Shown one piece after another: positions 44,381-57,394 of a stretch of 64,000 nt of DNA. Location: NCBI GenBank assembly GCA_008828725.1, contig MEHQ01002047.1, positions 39,777 to 103,776 of the forward strand, written 5' to 3'. A program made the translations under genes and the position numbers. This DNA is from Saccharina japonica (lineage: Eukaryota > Sar > Phaeophyceae > Laminariales > Laminariaceae). The number at the start of each line of letters is the position of its first letter. Positions within the stretch are counted from its first letter, which is position 1. A model generated the notes under the pieces. The model was not told the origin of the DNA, ran no database searches, and saw only the letters and a list, made by a program, of their open reading frames with translations.

Positions 44381-45138
44381 CTCTATCTTGTGCTACGTGT
44401 CGTACGTACGTCTAGCCCTCCAAGGGGCAGCCCTCCTCGAAAGGGCATAGACGTACGAACAGCTCCCGTACCGTGGACCAGCCAGATGCTATATTACCGA
44501 CAGCTCGGCCGACGCTGCTGGCTGCATACGCTCGCTCCACGCGTTCGGCCCCACGCTGAGCCCCTCCGTAGGGTTTTGTTGAGGCCACACCCAGAGTGTA
44601 CGCCAGGAGAGTATTTGCGTCTTCCCCCCTGGCGAATTACCCGGCACACGCTGCCCCTAACAATCCGATACCTACTCCTCCGTGCAGTAGAAGGGTGCTC
44701 GTCGGTATATGACCTGATGAAAGGTTGTTCGAACACGGGGAGAAGGTTTGGGCGAGGGGGGTGAGTGAGTCAGAGAGCGTCGAACAGGGTGTGGGTTCGT
44801 TTGGTGGGCATGGTGGGGAATAGGCCGTGCTGAGAGTTCCGTTGTGATATTACCATCATACTGGTACCTAACACGGCGGCAGCAACGGTAAATCCTGAGG
44901 ACGAACACCTTCAAGAGGAGATATTTCGGTAAAAACAAACTAAAAGCTTGATTCTAACGAAAAGAGGCAAGGACCCGACTTTTGTGTGTGTGTTACTGGT
45001 TGTGCGTGCGTGTGCCTGTGGTGTTTTTGTTTGTTCGTGTGTGCTTGTTTTATTAGGTGTGGATGTGTCTTCGTGTCATAGCCATGGATGTGCACGTCGA
45101 TCGGAAAAAAAAACATGTTAACGTGAGTCATCTTGACG

Positions 45139-48100
45139 TTATGTGGTTAAGATGTGCATCTGCCCTCGCCAGTACAATACGTTTACATTGCCCCCCTTCA
45201 CCTTCAAGTTGGGCGTGGTGTGGTGGAACGTGCCATCCCGTGAACGAATGTCGACAGTAACGTCAACCTGGCGTGCCCAAAAGACAGGGTAGACACGACC
45301 GAAGAGAAGGGGGTGCAACCGGCGCGAATGTTGGAGGGGCGGAGGGGAGGGGAGGGGAGAGGAGTGGAGNTACATACATACATACATACATACATACATA
45401 CATACATACATACATACATACATACATACATACATACATACATACATACATACATACATACATACATACATACATACATACATACATACATACATACATA
45501 CATACATACATACATACATACATACATACATACATACATACATACATACATACATACATACATACATACATACATACATACATACATACATACATACATA
45601 CATACATACATACATACATACATACATACATACATACATACATACATACATACATACATACATACATACATACATACATACATACATACATACATACATA
45701 CATACATACATACATACATACATACATACATACATACATACATACATACATACATACATACATACATACATACATACATACATACATACATACATACATA
45801 CATACATACATACATACATACATACATACATACATACATACATACATACATACATACATACATACATACATACATACATACATACATACATACATACATA
45901 CATACATACATACATACATACATACATACATACATACATACATACATACATACATACATACATACATACATACATACATACATACATACATACATACATA
46001 CATACATACATACATACATACATACATACATACATACATACATACATACATACATACATACATACATACATACATACATACATACATACATACATACATA
46101 CATACATACATACATACATACATACATACATACATACATACATACATACATACATACATACATACATACATACATACATACATACATACATACATACATA
46201 CATACATACATACATACATACATACATACATACATACATACATACATACATACATACATACATACATACATACATACATACATACATACATACATACATA
46301 CATACATACATACATACATACATACATACATACATACATACATACATACATACATACATACATACATACATACATACATACATACATACATACATACATA
46401 CATACATACATACATACATACATACATACATACATACATACATACATACATACATACATACATACATACATACATACATACATACATACATACATACATA
46501 CATACATACATACATACATACATACATACATACATACATACATACATACATACATACATACATACATACATACATACATACATACATACATACATACATA
46601 CATACATACATACATACATACATACATACATACATACATACATACATACATACATACATACATACATACATACATACATACATACATACATACATACATA
46701 CATACATACATACATACATACATACATACATACATACATACATACATACATACATACATACATACATACATACATACATACATACATACATACATACATA
46801 CATACATACATACATACATACATACATACATACATACATACATACATACGTACGTACCATGATAATGCGCGAGGCAATTTAGCAGCTGGGTAGTACCAGG
46901 CGAGAACCTGGAGGCTCCGTGTCGACTGCTGTGAGTTGCGCTACCCGCGACGAATCCCGCTGCATATAGCAAGGGCAACGGCTATCACACGCTAAACCGG
47001 GAAAAAACAGCCGCGATAACAACAGCAGTATAGCAACAGCAGCAGCAGCAGCAGTAACATCAACAGCAACAGCAACAGCAAAAATGACTGCTCAACTATA
47101 ATCTGGTACGTATATCTCGGTACTATTGACCGCTTACCCCAAGCACTACAATGCAGAACATCACTGACCACAACACAGACTCTATCGTAAACATACAAAA
47201 AAAGAACAGAGCAAACAAGCCCCAACGGACATGCACCAAGAACTCCCTTACCCGGATGGGGCTGGCTTTCCTGCCCACTTTGTAGCTCGAGTCCACGGAG
47301 AAGTGCGCGGTGGTCACCAAATCATGTGGCGCGTGGCCCACAGTCTCGAGGCCGTCGATAACAACTTGGTAGTGGCCACCGGAGAAAGCGGGGGCTGTGG
47401 TCAACGAGGGCAGGTGGTGGCCCTCGAAGTCGCATTCTTGAAACTGTTCCGAGGAGATACGAAAGCAAACACCAAACGAGGGGTTGTTGGTGGAACGCTC
47501 GCGGAGACTGACTGGCTGGCGGCTAGAGGGTTGGATGGTTCATCCTGGGAGCACAACGTTCTTACCTCGCGCGCATGTCGCCAGACGATTAAGGCGAAAA
47601 ACCAGAAACACAAAAGAAACAGACAGACGCATGCTACGGCAGAGGCGCACAACTTTGTTTTTCGATGGTTGGTCACTCGAGAAGCTGTGTGTGTACCGAA
47701 CCCCCAAAACAACTGATTTTGACGAAAATAAAAGTCGTATTCGATGAGCAATCCCCATGTAGCCTACAGTAGTTATATATAACAAAAAAACAATGCATCA
47801 CAAAAATGAGATTTTCTGACGTTTTTGGGTTAAGGAGCCCCGTCGTTCCGGAAACGTTTCAGCCAAAAAAAGGTATACCTTATACCTCTATCGTAGCACG
47901 CGTCCACAGCAGCTCAACGACACCCCAAAAGGCTTCCCCACAGTCCGAGTGAAAAACCCAGTGCATTCTAATAAAACGTGTCTGTGTCGTTGAGGTAATA
48001 TATACTTACAAGTATATGCACATATTCCGTGGCGGACATCCCCGGCCCTCACCTCTCGCGCCAACCCAACGACCACGTTCGGTTGCCCCGTGGCCCCGCA

Positions 48101-49558
48101 GGAAACCAACGCCGGGGTCGATGGCAACGAAACACGGTGCACTCCCTCAGCGCTGCCGTCAGCACCGCAACCGGAGAGCACGGCGGTAGAATCCAACCCG
48201 CCACTCGTACTGCTATTCCGCGAGTGCTGCGCAAAGTTATCCTTGTGCGGGTCACCGTCCACCACGGCTCCGTAGGTGCCGTGGCTGTCGTCCAGCCCGA
48301 TGTGGTCCGAACACTGAAAGCTCGCGCCGCGAAGGATCTCACGCGCGCAGCTAAGCCATCGGGTGCTCTCGCTGCTCGGTAGCCCCCGCTGGTGCACCGA
48401 GCCGGAGGGGGGGTCGAGCAGCTCGTCGGCTATGTCGAACGTAAGGGGCGGGTCGTAGAATGGGGTAGCGGTGCACCCGATACCTCCAGCGCTGCCGTCC
48501 ACGTGGTGACTTGTTATTCTACCCTGTGCTGTCGCTGCCGCGGTGGCCGCGATAGCCGCAGTGGCAGCCGCGGCAGCGTCTTCCTCGTCGTACTCGCTCT
48601 CCTTGCCGCCGCTGCTGCCCGCGGAAGAAAACAAATCCCCGTCAGTGGCGTCGTCGAAGTCGCCTTCGCCGTCACCATCACCGTCGCTAGAGGACCCGAT
48701 GTCTCCGATGTCGAGGGAGTGCTGGCGCCCCAGAACGCCTCGGCTGGGCGGGGGCACGTTGATGCGGCCGATGACGTCCTCCCAATGCATCGGGGTGCCC
48801 GGCAACGACGAACCCACGCCGGCGTTGTCGTTGGAAGGCGTCGGTCGAGAGGCCCCAGCATCGTTGTTCCGGAGGGTCGACGGCGGTGGTAGTGGTGCAC
48901 CGCCGCGAGGGAGTGTCAAGGGAGCCCTGCCTTCGAACGACGTTGACAGAGGGGAAGGGGCGCCACCGTTCCGGGAGTTCAATTCGGATAGGCCTATAAC
49001 ACTATTTCGGGGTGTCAAGAAGGGTAGCGGCACATCCTCTCGTAGTGTCGAGAGAGGTAGTGCGTCTTTCCGGGTTGACACGGAGAGTAGTGGCGCATCG
49101 TCCCGTGGTGCGAAGCGGGGTGGTGCGGCATTGGTCCGTGCTGTCAAGAAAGGCGGAGGCGCCGACGCCGACACGTCGTCGCTCGGAGGTGAGGAGGGTG
49201 GCACCTGGCTCGGAGGCGTGGAGGGGGGGATCTCGTTCAGGGGGGTCGAAGGGTGGGCGGGGAAAGCGGCTAGAGCTTTCAAAGAAAGCGGCGTCAAGTA
49301 GACGGGTCGGGTTCTCGGCGCGGGGACCTGCTCCAGCTCGTCAGACGCCTTGATGTACGTAGCGATGCCGTCGCGGTGTGACCTGATGTCCTGGGCTGGA
49401 AAGGGGTGGCGACCTGGACTGATGTCTCCGGTCAGAAGGGATGGCCTCTTCGCGTGGATCCCGTTTTGACGGCGGAGGACGTCGGGCCTAACGATCTTCC
49501 CCACTCGGCCGTCTTCGGCTTCTGATAAAAAACGTTTCAGGTGCACATGGGATGACAT
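45139..49558 (-). CDS. Gene A: three-exon gene, 608-aa protein of unknown function
   Basis: Exons are 49558-48053, 47443-47252 and 45267-45139, in reading direction; all junctions are phase 0. Donors are GAG|GTGAGG and CGG|GTAAGG. Acceptors are CTCGGAACAG and CTTTTGGGCACGCCAG, the last after a long pyrimidine tract. The start is the first ATG (MSSHVHLKRFLSEAEDGRVG); the frame extends 12 codons upstream without another ATG. Exon 1 (502 codons) encodes a disordered Pro/Ser/Thr-rich region with degenerate APLPLSTLRED-like repeats (about residues 105-265), an acidic patch (DGDGDGEGDFDD, ~310) and an Ala-rich run. Exons 2-3 (106 aa) are compact and hydrophobic (GGHYQVVIDGLETVGH, then VDVTVDIRSRDGTFHH), suggesting a beta-rich domain. 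The stop is TAA at 45141-45139; a further donor AAG|GTGAAG in exon 3 leaves an alternative end possible. No family recognised. Confidence 0.6.
45371..46849 (+). repeat. Perfect (TACA)n microsatellite, 1,479 bp, in gene A intron 2
   Basis: About 370 tetranucleotide units with no interruption on any line. An N at 45370 marks the left edge; the right edge passes into CGTACGTACC. It makes up three quarters of the 1,984-nt intron 47251-45268. Absolute purity at this length is unusual and could be real expansion or assembly fill. Confidence 0.95.
47626..47904 (+). mobile_element. F1 MITE in gene A intron 1
   Basis: GACGCATGCTACGGCAGAGG to CCTCTATCGTAGCACGCGTC, with GGGTTAAGGAGCCCCGTCG inside. The flanks GACA and CACA agree at three of four bases. 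It lies wholly within the 609-nt intron 48052-47444. Confidence 0.8.
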
Positions 49559-50699
49559 GATGCAGGCGGAAGACACGAGGGAGACAGGGCGCAAGGCAAA
49601 GTGCAGTGTGCGGGGGGGGTGAGAGGCGGATTTGAGGTCAGCAAGTTCAAACAGAAGTAACGGATAACAGTACAGAACAGCGCTAAGCTCTTAGATGGAC
49701 TATTAAAAGTGTATACTTCGTACATAGCGTACTACTACCAAGATTATTGGCACTAAGGTCCGTTTTGATGTCGAAAAGCTTTGTTTCCGTTTTTCTACTT
49801 TCTTTTTATTCCAACCACGAAACCTTGGAAATATAGGCAAATTAATACGTAGGGGGTTGGGTGTTCTAACTACGTGGAGGCGTGTGTGTACATCCATTCC
49901 ATTGTCAGAGGTACGGAGCACCTGGTGGTGGAATGCTGTGTGTGTTGCGTTTTGTTAAGTACGGGCATATCAACACGAGGGACACACACTAACCCCTTGC
50001 TGGTACCGTGTCCGATGCTACTGCTGCTGCCACTACGGACTATAGGTACCAATCCGTCGGGCTTAAAAGTCGCCTTCATTGTGCAGTTTGTCGTCATGTA
50101 TCTCGCCTGTTTGCAGGTGCCCTTTGTCGAGAAGGCCCAGTTAACACGTTTTTCGCACGAGTCAACACAATCAGATCAATCAGCAATGGCACCTGCCGGG
50201 CGAAATGACCCATCTCGAGGCTCTGCGCGGGGATAACAGTTTTTACATCAAATTTATGTTGAATACCTGGTACAACGTACACCCGGTATGTATTGCTATA
50301 TACCGTGAGCGTAGGTTTTGACATCCGACGAAGAGCAAGAACAGACGCCACACAAATTTCATTTTTCATGTATACACATATACGAGTACCAGGTACTATT
50401 CAGCAGTATGGATATTTTATATATATACCTGGTATGTATGTGATGTACATATATATGTATATATCTCGTAGGTCGAATGTCGTCTGTTCGTAATCGTCGC
50501 AAAGCCAAACCGAAAACGCTACGAACTCGTACGAGTAACGCTTGATCTGGTTTCGGACCACAAAATTCAAAATCGGAAGCTCGGAAGAAGGGTTCTTGAA
50601 GAACTCCGAAAGCCGTTACACCGGCAGCTCGAACGTTCTCTGCATACAGCAATAAATAGAAGGCCGTCACACCATGATTTGCACTGGAACTGTGCATAA
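49559..50699. other. No gene recognised; upstream flank of gene A
   Basis: Any promoter of gene A should lie here. No TATA box is evident in the first 150 bases upstream, which are GC-rich. Short frames only. Confidence 0.35.
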
Positions 50700-50782
50700 T
50701 ACCACTCTGGACGGAAATATAGGAATAGTTTATAAATTAAAATGGATACCCTGCGGTCCTTATATTTCAGTCCAGATAGGTA
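50700..50782. mobile_element. 83-nt TA-flanked hairpin element
   Basis: TACCACTCTGGACGGAAATA and TTTCAGTCCAGATAGGTA form imperfect arms around an AT-rich loop; TA on both sides. Related to the hairpin at 22465. Confidence 0.55.
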
Positions 50783-50952
50783 CCTTTTTGTTCATGTATG
50801 TACCGTTCTGTGGACAGTTCGCCATGCAAGCTGAAAATAGAACATTTTCCCAAGAGAGAAATATGCAAGGGACCAAGAAAAGCCTCTTGAACTTCGCGAT
50901 AAGGGCAGGTAGATGCGGCGGGGGGTGTGCAGGTATGGAGAGACAGCAGCTA

Positions 50953-50954
<2 letters not shown>

Positions 50955-50988
<34 letters not shown>

Positions 50989-51060
50989 GTGCTGTTGTGT
51001 GTTGTTGTGTGTTGTCTTGTGTCGTTGTGTGTTACTGTGTGTTGTGTGTTGCTGTTATGT
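50955..51060. repeat. (TTG)n microsatellite grading to TGTGTTG
   Basis: Pure GTT triplets to about 50988, then degenerate. Confidence 0.9.
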
Positions 51061-51358
51061 TGTCAAACATAGAGTTCGTGGTCGTACATTGGTGTTGGAG
51101 CAGCTATGAATATATGTTGTATATACACCACCTACTGCAGTACCTACCTATACCTATGCTACACTTTACTTACCGTAATATAACCGGGTAGAAGGAGGGG
51201 AGAGGCAGTCACGATACCATCAATTATAATGAGGCGCGCGAGCGCGAAGCGCGAGCCTTTTTTTCTTTGATTTTTCAAATAAAAAAAAGGCTCTCCCCAT
51301 CGGCTTGCATGAGGGCATGTAGGGTGGAAATAAAATCATTAATCTGTGTGTGAGACAG

Positions 51359-54300
51359 TCAACATCCACGTTCGTACATCGCACTCATCGTACACGGCAC
51401 CAACGCCAGTCCCGTCAGGCTCTGTGCACGCACAAATTTTAACGAAGTCTTCTCGTGCTGGTTTCGCTGTAACTCGTCCAGAGTTGGTCGAGCTACGTAC
51501 ACAAGATGTATGATACATACAGTAACTACATTTCACATAGAAAACAGCGCTTACCTGGATCACTCCCTTCATCAGATCCACTGTCCGTCCGTTTTCGCTT
51601 GTTGGTGTTGTTGTCTCGCCCACGGCGGAGCTCGATCGGCCGAGCCTCCACGGACGTTCCGGACAGCAAGTTGCACAGCAGGGCGCCCGGCCCCTGGCTG
51701 GGCTGCGGGCCGATGAACTGGACTTCGATGCACACAGTCTTCGAGGAGCCGACGCCCCCCGGCCTGCTCTTAGCACCGTTAACGCCGGCAGTCGTGGTAG
51801 TGGTAGTGGAGGAGCTGAGCGCCAGCCTTCTGACGGCTGTATATCTCTCCCGAAACGACGAAAGCACGGACGCCTCCTTGATTTTCGAGCCTGTGGGGCA
51901 GGCGGGAGGGGGGGGGGGTACTAATTTGTTGCTTGCCTAAATAATTTGACCACTAATTGCCCACGCATCTCTTTCGAGACGGAGGGGGGATATAAACAAC
52001 AAGCGTGTATAATAGGTTTGTTAGGTATACCGTACAGAACATCTACATATACGGAAACGAACCATAAGGAAGGCAGGCTGATATTTTCAGGGAAATATGA
52101 AATTCGGGAGTCCTGAAAGTAACGTTAGTGTACAGTAGAAAGCACCCTTTATCAAGATAAGAAGCCCAGTCTGGGTCAAGTTTCCTCGTTCTTGTTATGT
52201 GTCCTGTACTGTACGAGTACTACTACTGTACAGTATCTACTCGTATCAATGTGTATCCACACAACATTATGTATGTGTCTTGTATATGTGTACAGGTTAG
52301 TTGTGGGTGGCAATCGCCTTCCCACTGCTGTACCTCCACCTTGGGAATAAACTACTTGAACTTAGTGGGGACTATATATTGCAGTGATTATGAAAAAGTT
52401 AAATCGCGTGGTTGCAGGAGACCTACACACAAACCAAACACGACTGACTACGGTACGTATAAACACCTGGTACTGAATAAGAATGCCAGAGGCGGAGGTT
52501 TTCCGAAACCGTAAAAGGCGAATTCGGGTTATTATGGTGAATGTAGATTGTTATAAGTTATAAGGCTTAGTTCGGGTAGGCGATTGGTTAACCTTTTACC
52601 AGTAGCCCAACGGACTAAGACCTTAACAAATGGCGTCGACGGCAGGACACGATAACGGGCCCTTACCCAGATAATTAAATAAGAAACCACCGACATAAGG
52701 GCAATACTCCCAGCCTGAACCAGCATCCCTATTAATCACTACGACATTGTGCAGGTAGGTGTCCTGAATGGTATATATAGGAAGCCTGTATGTACACACA
52801 CTTTTTCACAGCCGTTACGTACAACCAGGTATGTGCGATACGTATTACAGCAGTACAGGACACCTGATAATAATAAGGAAGCCGGGATGAGATTTCGGTG
52901 GAAATAATAAGAAATTATGGAGTCGAAATCTTGAATTTAGTGTAGAAAGCACCCTCTCTCAAATAAGAAACCCAGCATAGACTAGATTCCCTGTCTCTTA
53001 TTAGGTGTCCTGTACTGTAATAGACAAAGTTCTCAAGTAAGGTCGGACGGGAGCATGCATGAAACACGAAACATACATTGTGCTGGAGGGCAAAGTAAAT
53101 AATACCTACTGCTGGCCTGATACGTACGTAGTACGTATTATGGTACATACGTAATTACAACTTGCCCTTATTTCCGGAAAAAATGACCCTGTACTAATTC
53201 CAAGTCAGTGGATACAACAAGTTAGTTTTTTAGTTTAGGTCTTAGGTACCGATCCAGGTTCCAGGCCGGCGGGTTGCATTTTGCATTTTGCGAACGGACA
53301 CTAACTTTGCGAACGGACAATATAATTATCATGAAAAAATTATCAGGTCAAATATTTATCATGGTTGTTCCTGTGTTGGCATTTTGGGGCAATTTGTGGT
53401 GGTTGGTGCTCGGTACGCAGTTCAAGTTCGTTTATGGTCTACTCCTGTAAGTGTAAGTACATATCAGGTACCCGATCCTTTTTTACTAATTTATTTGTTG
53501 CTTAGCGTTCGACATTAAACGCGCAAAACGTAGTCAACCAAAACAACAAGCGTGGTGGTGAGTTAAGCTCGGAAGCAAACAGAGCCAACATAATAAGCAC
53601 ACACCTATTTATTGTGGATCGGATCGGCCACGTGTGTGTCATCTTCACATTTAAAACCGTTAGATCCACCCACCACCTGCATCAATGCACCCACCCTGTC
53701 TGTGTCCGTCCTCATTATTTATTCTACGCAGTGAGGTGCGTGAAATATTGACATTATTATGTGGTCACAGACTGCTGTGAGATAGAGAACAACAAGAAGA
53801 AGAATAAATAGCAAATTGACCAACAAAGCAGGTGGTGGAAGGCCATCGTACCTGGTACGATAACACAACAGAACAAAATAACTGCTACCTGGTATATATT
53901 ATACATCACAACAAGCCACACTGCGTTGTTCGCGATCCTTTCCTTGTTTTCGCTGCGTTCCAGGAAAAGCGAGTGCGAGGGTTTCAGTGCTCACATTATA
54001 TGGCTGTTGCTGTCATAGCCCATATAGCGGCATGAAGCAAAACCCTACTTGGTATATACATATAATATGTGCCTATGATATATATTATATATAATATAAT
54101 ATCGATGATATATAGGAAGCCGGTTGGTAGATCGACACCTTGATTTGGCTGGTTCCAAGTACATACCCTCTGGTACAATATTCACACTACGACGTCGGCC
54201 AAACTTTGCCTCGACCTTTTCGTCGCTAAGAAGGATTCCATTTTGTGGAACAAGACGCATCATGCTGTAGTATGATATGTCGTGATGTCCAGCCTCGGTG

Positions 54301-54392
54301 GCATGGAGGCTACATACCCGTATAGGGGAGGGGGGGTAGTCAACGAGTCCGCGACACAGCTCGAGAACAAACCTATCTATGTCTCGCACTTG
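51359..54392 (-). CDS. Gene B: three 3'-terminal exons, unknown protein
   Basis: Exons 54392-54167, 51890-51555 and 51492-51359 join in consistent phase (1, then 1). Donors are AGG|GTATGT and CAG|GTAAGC. Acceptors are CCAACGTAG (an alternative four bases inside gives phase 1), CCTGCCCCACAG after a C-rich tract, and TTGTGTACGTAG. Intron lengths are 2,276 and 62 nt. The product includes DIDRFVLELCRGLVDYPP, then LVPQNGILLSDEKVEAKFG and GRRRSVNIVPEG. Exon 2 adds SKIKEASVLSSFRERYTAV, a Thr run, and KTVCIEVQFIGPQPS. A basic NKRKR just before an acidic Ser/Asp stretch could be a nuclear signal. The last exon adds RPTLDELQRNQHEKTSLKF and ends at TGA. The large intron carries two F4 MITEs. The 5' end is not established. 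No known family recognised. Confidence 0.55.
52030..52212. mobile_element. F4 TIR element copy in the gene B intron
   Basis: The right end GTGTCCTGTACTG and the core GTACAGTAGAAAGCACCC match F4; the left end CGTACAGAACATC is worn. Confidence 0.55.
52851..53017. mobile_element. F4 TIR element copy in the gene B intron
   Basis: CAGTACAGGACACCTGATAA and TTATTAGGTGTCCTGTACTG are inverted; the core AGTGTAGAAAGCACCCTC is shared with the copy at 3834. Confidence 0.7.
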
Positions 54393-54699
54393 CTACGTTG
54401 GTCACTTGGTTGAGATAACTCCCGCCGACCACTACTACTACTACTATCATCACAGACTCACAACGACCGTAAGCACATAATAACTTGAGTAGTGAAAATA
54501 TATGGTTTCAAAGCGTGGTCGGGGTATTGCGCCGTCTCTGCGTGTGCATCTACTTATTATCGTTAGCCGTAACTAAGAGTGGGGGAAATGCATGAAAAAA
54601 AACGGTAAAATATGTGCCTTGGGGGTGTGTGTCGGGGGGCGGCGGAGGGGGGGGGGGGGGGGTTAGCGGTGAATTCTCGCACTTTTTCCGACGAATGAT

Positions 54700-55097
54700 A
54701 GGTTAACCATTTCAAGTACTACTGATGATACTACTGCAGTGTACACACACATAATTTTACTCTAATTTCAAGTGTTTTGTCCCCATGTCGGGACTGTGAT
54801 ACTAAAGAGGATAGCCCGTTTTGGAACCGTTCTCCCGTTTCGGGTGCATATTACTTGGAATTAGAGTAAGTACATACCTGGTGGATATAGATATATACAT
54901 ATATATTTGCATTGCAGTATTATACATCTATACATGGCAAGAGGCCACCTTTGATTCCGGAGAGACCCCACAAGTAGTACCAAGCTGTAAAAATAGTTAT
55001 TTAATCGAACGCAGCAGTTAACCCATTCAGAACTGAAAAAGGTATCCTACACTAATTCCAAGTAGTTCGTCCCCAAATGCGTGGGACCAGTTCCTTT
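54700..55097. mobile_element. Cluster of piggyBac-like MITE fragments
   Basis: TTAA at 55018-55021 is followed by CCCATTCAGAACTGAAAA and TTCCAAGTAGTTCGTCCCC, the reverse of the 23394 element; its right end stops at CCAGTTCC before a poly(T) tract. Two worn relatives precede it: GGTTAACCATTTCAAG near 54702 with TGTTTTGTCCCCATG near 54774, and TTACTTGGAATTAGAG near 54851. Just before, a poly(G) tract lies at 54647-54662. Confidence 0.55.
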
Positions 55098-55172
55098 TTT
55101 TCTTTTTTTTTCTCTCATAAGTATGATACATGTATCATACATACTTTGAAGCATGTACGAAGTATATAGATA

Positions 55173-55275
55173 GATAAAAAACAATAACAGCTGTGAGATC
55201 GAGCATTTCGTCGAAACTCATACCTGGTATGATATGTATAATATTTGCAAGCTGAGTGTGATACCGGTACAGCAG
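55173..55275 (-). repeat. ~100-bp repeat shared with 57745-57850
   Basis: On minus, ATGAGTTTCGACGAAATGCT, then CGATCTCACAGCTGTTATTG. A plus-strand counterpart at 57790 reads ATGAGTTCCGACGAAATCCT, then CGAGCTCAC. Both start at an ATG after an AG (MSFDEMLDL versus MSSDEILEL), so they could be paralogous first exons or copies of a non-coding repeat. Minus DNA at 55360-55495 (acceptor TTACTATTTACAG, then PYMNYGLRAVSPMIRWDK) is a possible nearby exon. Confidence 0.45.
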
Positions 55276-55630
55276 TACTTCGATCGCACGTAATACGATG
55301 TATTCGGAAGTGTCTCCGCGAGCTATATACCTGCTACACAGCACTAAAATACCTGGTTGGTATATATAATATCTGTCACAGGTACCACTGGTTGCTGGTG
55401 TCAAAGAGCCTTTTCTAAAATAATATGCTAATAATATGCCTTTGTCCCACCGGATCATCGGTGAAACTGCCCGTAGCCCGTAGTTCATGTAAGGCTGTAA
55501 ATAGTAAATATCGGTATTTATTAAATAGCGACGACGAAGAAGCCAGTCTGTGCAGTCTGCAGGTACGAGTAGCACAAGCAGACAGATACCGGATAGATGG
55601 AGGGGAGGGGGTACATGATATGTGTGTGTG

Positions 55631-55697
55631 TGTTCTTCACATTAAACCTTCCTTTCTACCCGTCGACATCCAGCACACCCAGTGTCCGTGCCGATTC
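55631..55697 (+). repeat. 67-bp repeat identical to 60602-60668 (inverted)
   Basis: All 67 bases equal the complement of 60602-60668, including CCCGTCGACATCCAGCACAC. A (TG)n tract adjoins both copies. A diverged relative with a ~20-bp insertion lies at 57170-57250, and a short scrap near 58218. Confidence 0.8.
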
Positions 55698-56583
55698 ATC
55701 ATCCTAAAAAGGTACCAGTTCTGTGGTCACAAAACTACGACACAGAGAGTACATGATATACGCGAACATAACACCAGGTGTCTGGTGTGTATACATATAT
55801 CATATGTCGTGTTGAGAGGACATCATAGATGGCGGGGAAATTGGGGCCAGAAAGGTCTAGTCCGGCTGACTGCGACACATACTGCAGCTGCTGCAGCTAG
55901 CTGCTGATGTTGCGCAGCAAGCGGCTGCCACTTGCTGTTGTTGTTGCTGATGTGCGTTGTGCTGACGGTTGGACAAGAATAATGTAGTGTTGGCAGCAGG
56001 TGTGATCTGCTGTGTTCAGCACGTGCATACACGGAGCTAAACACCTCACATGCAGGGACCATGCTAAACGGTTCAACTAATACATACCAGATATATACGA
56101 GTATATATATTATGTTTTCCACTACTACTGTGTGTGTGTAGTACGTACGAAAGCGTGTTGTATATACTACTGTCTGTAGATACCCGACTCCCCGTAGATG
56201 GTACATCGATATATTTATCACCTGATATACTGCTGTAGTCCATGTACTGTACGAAGTATATAATATATAGCTGCGCTACGTACACAAAAAAGCTGTTTGC
56301 TATTATTAATGAAAAATCGTAGCACCTAAAAACGTTTCTATCACAGCCTGCTCTATGCTCACACCGTCTATTTATGGCATATAACTCATTGGTTATATAC
56401 ACCAGGTAGTGGATGTAATAACCACAGCAGTTGGTAGCTGAAACCCGAAGAGTATACATACTGCTGCTACCCCAGCCCCAGGGCGAGTAAGCAAGAAATC
56501 ATAATGCATGTGTAAACAAGAAAAATAATCAAGTTGCTGCACTGCTGCATGTTGTTGCTGCGGACGACGGAGCGGGGATGCAG

Positions 56584-56835
56584 CTAATAACAGTAAGTAG
56601 TAGTCTCCGCAGAGAGCGCGCAGGCTCGACCCTGCTCGAGACAGTTGATGGCCTCCAGTGGGGTGGAATCCGTTAGGATCAGGTGGGAGGTCGGACTCGG
56701 CAGAGTATAAGGTTTGTCTGTTGTTGTTGGTGGTGTTTCGTTTTTGTTCAGGTGGAAGAATCCTCCCGATTTTGTGCTTGAGCGAGCTGCTTTCTTCTCT
56801 CTCGAATCTCCGTCTATACGCATTTTACCGGGCAT
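56584..56835 (-). CDS. Possible exon or short ORF (83 codons)
   Basis: The last 40 codons (KPYTLPSPTSHLILTDSTPL, then EAINCLEQGRACALSAE) have very high G/C at third positions, as in genes A and B; the first 40 do not. It lies on the same strand as gene B, upstream of its supported exons, and could be one of its 5' exons. No convincing donor is visible after it. No function can be inferred. Confidence 0.25.
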   Translation of the reverse strand: MPGKMRIDGDSREKKAARSSTKSGGFFHLNKNETPPTTTDKPYTLPSPTSHLILTDSTPLEAINCLEQGRACALSAETTTYCY

Positions 56836-57394
56836 GCCTGATATACTGCAAAATATACGTGTACCGCTTTGGGCGTAAAAATAACCACCGATTTATCTTC
56901 ATATTGAAATTTAAACGATTCTTATATTTCTGATCTTTAGGGGCATCGTCGGGGGGCGGTCTTCCCTGAGCACTCCGACTCTGCGCTGATCAAACATCAC
57001 ACCGAAAAAAGAGCATAATGATGCTATTATTATCGATCTCTGCGTATTTATGCCAGTAGTAGTAGTGCTGTTCTCTAGGCTGGACGCGCCTACAACTACT
57101 TTCTGAAGACCTATTGGTAACTCTCTTCGTACGTCGTACGTAGACTACTTCTTCTGTGTGTTTTGTTCACATTAAACCGTTCTTTCTACCCGTCGACATC
57201 CATCCGTACACCCAGCAGTCCGTGTCTGCTTGCTGCTGTGCCGATTCTCCATCCTGCATATCTATACCCGTGACAGGTATATGGTACGCATAGATAGGTA
57301 CATATTATAGACTATTTTATTTATGTTCTATTTTTATAATAGTACACAAGGGTGCACACTTGGTGCACAAAAAAAAAAGTTATTGTAGTACACA

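Noticed and set aside
44168-44764. 198-codon plus frame
   Set aside because: Overlaps a diverged tandem duplication, opens without a clear ATG context and has no splice or domain support.
45139-46978. Four open frames of over 500 codons (Tyr-Ile-His-Thr or Met-Tyr-Val-Cys strings) on both strands
   Set aside because: They are frames through a perfect tetranucleotide repeat; only the last 42 codons on minus are plausible, as gene A exon 3.
47231-47716. 161-codon plus frame opposite gene A exon 2
   Set aside because: Opposite strand of a supported minus exon and of an F1 MITE; no splice support of its own.
48029-49353. Several plus frames of 100-250 codons
   Set aside because: Antisense shadows of gene A exon 1, whose GC-rich codons keep the opposite strand open.
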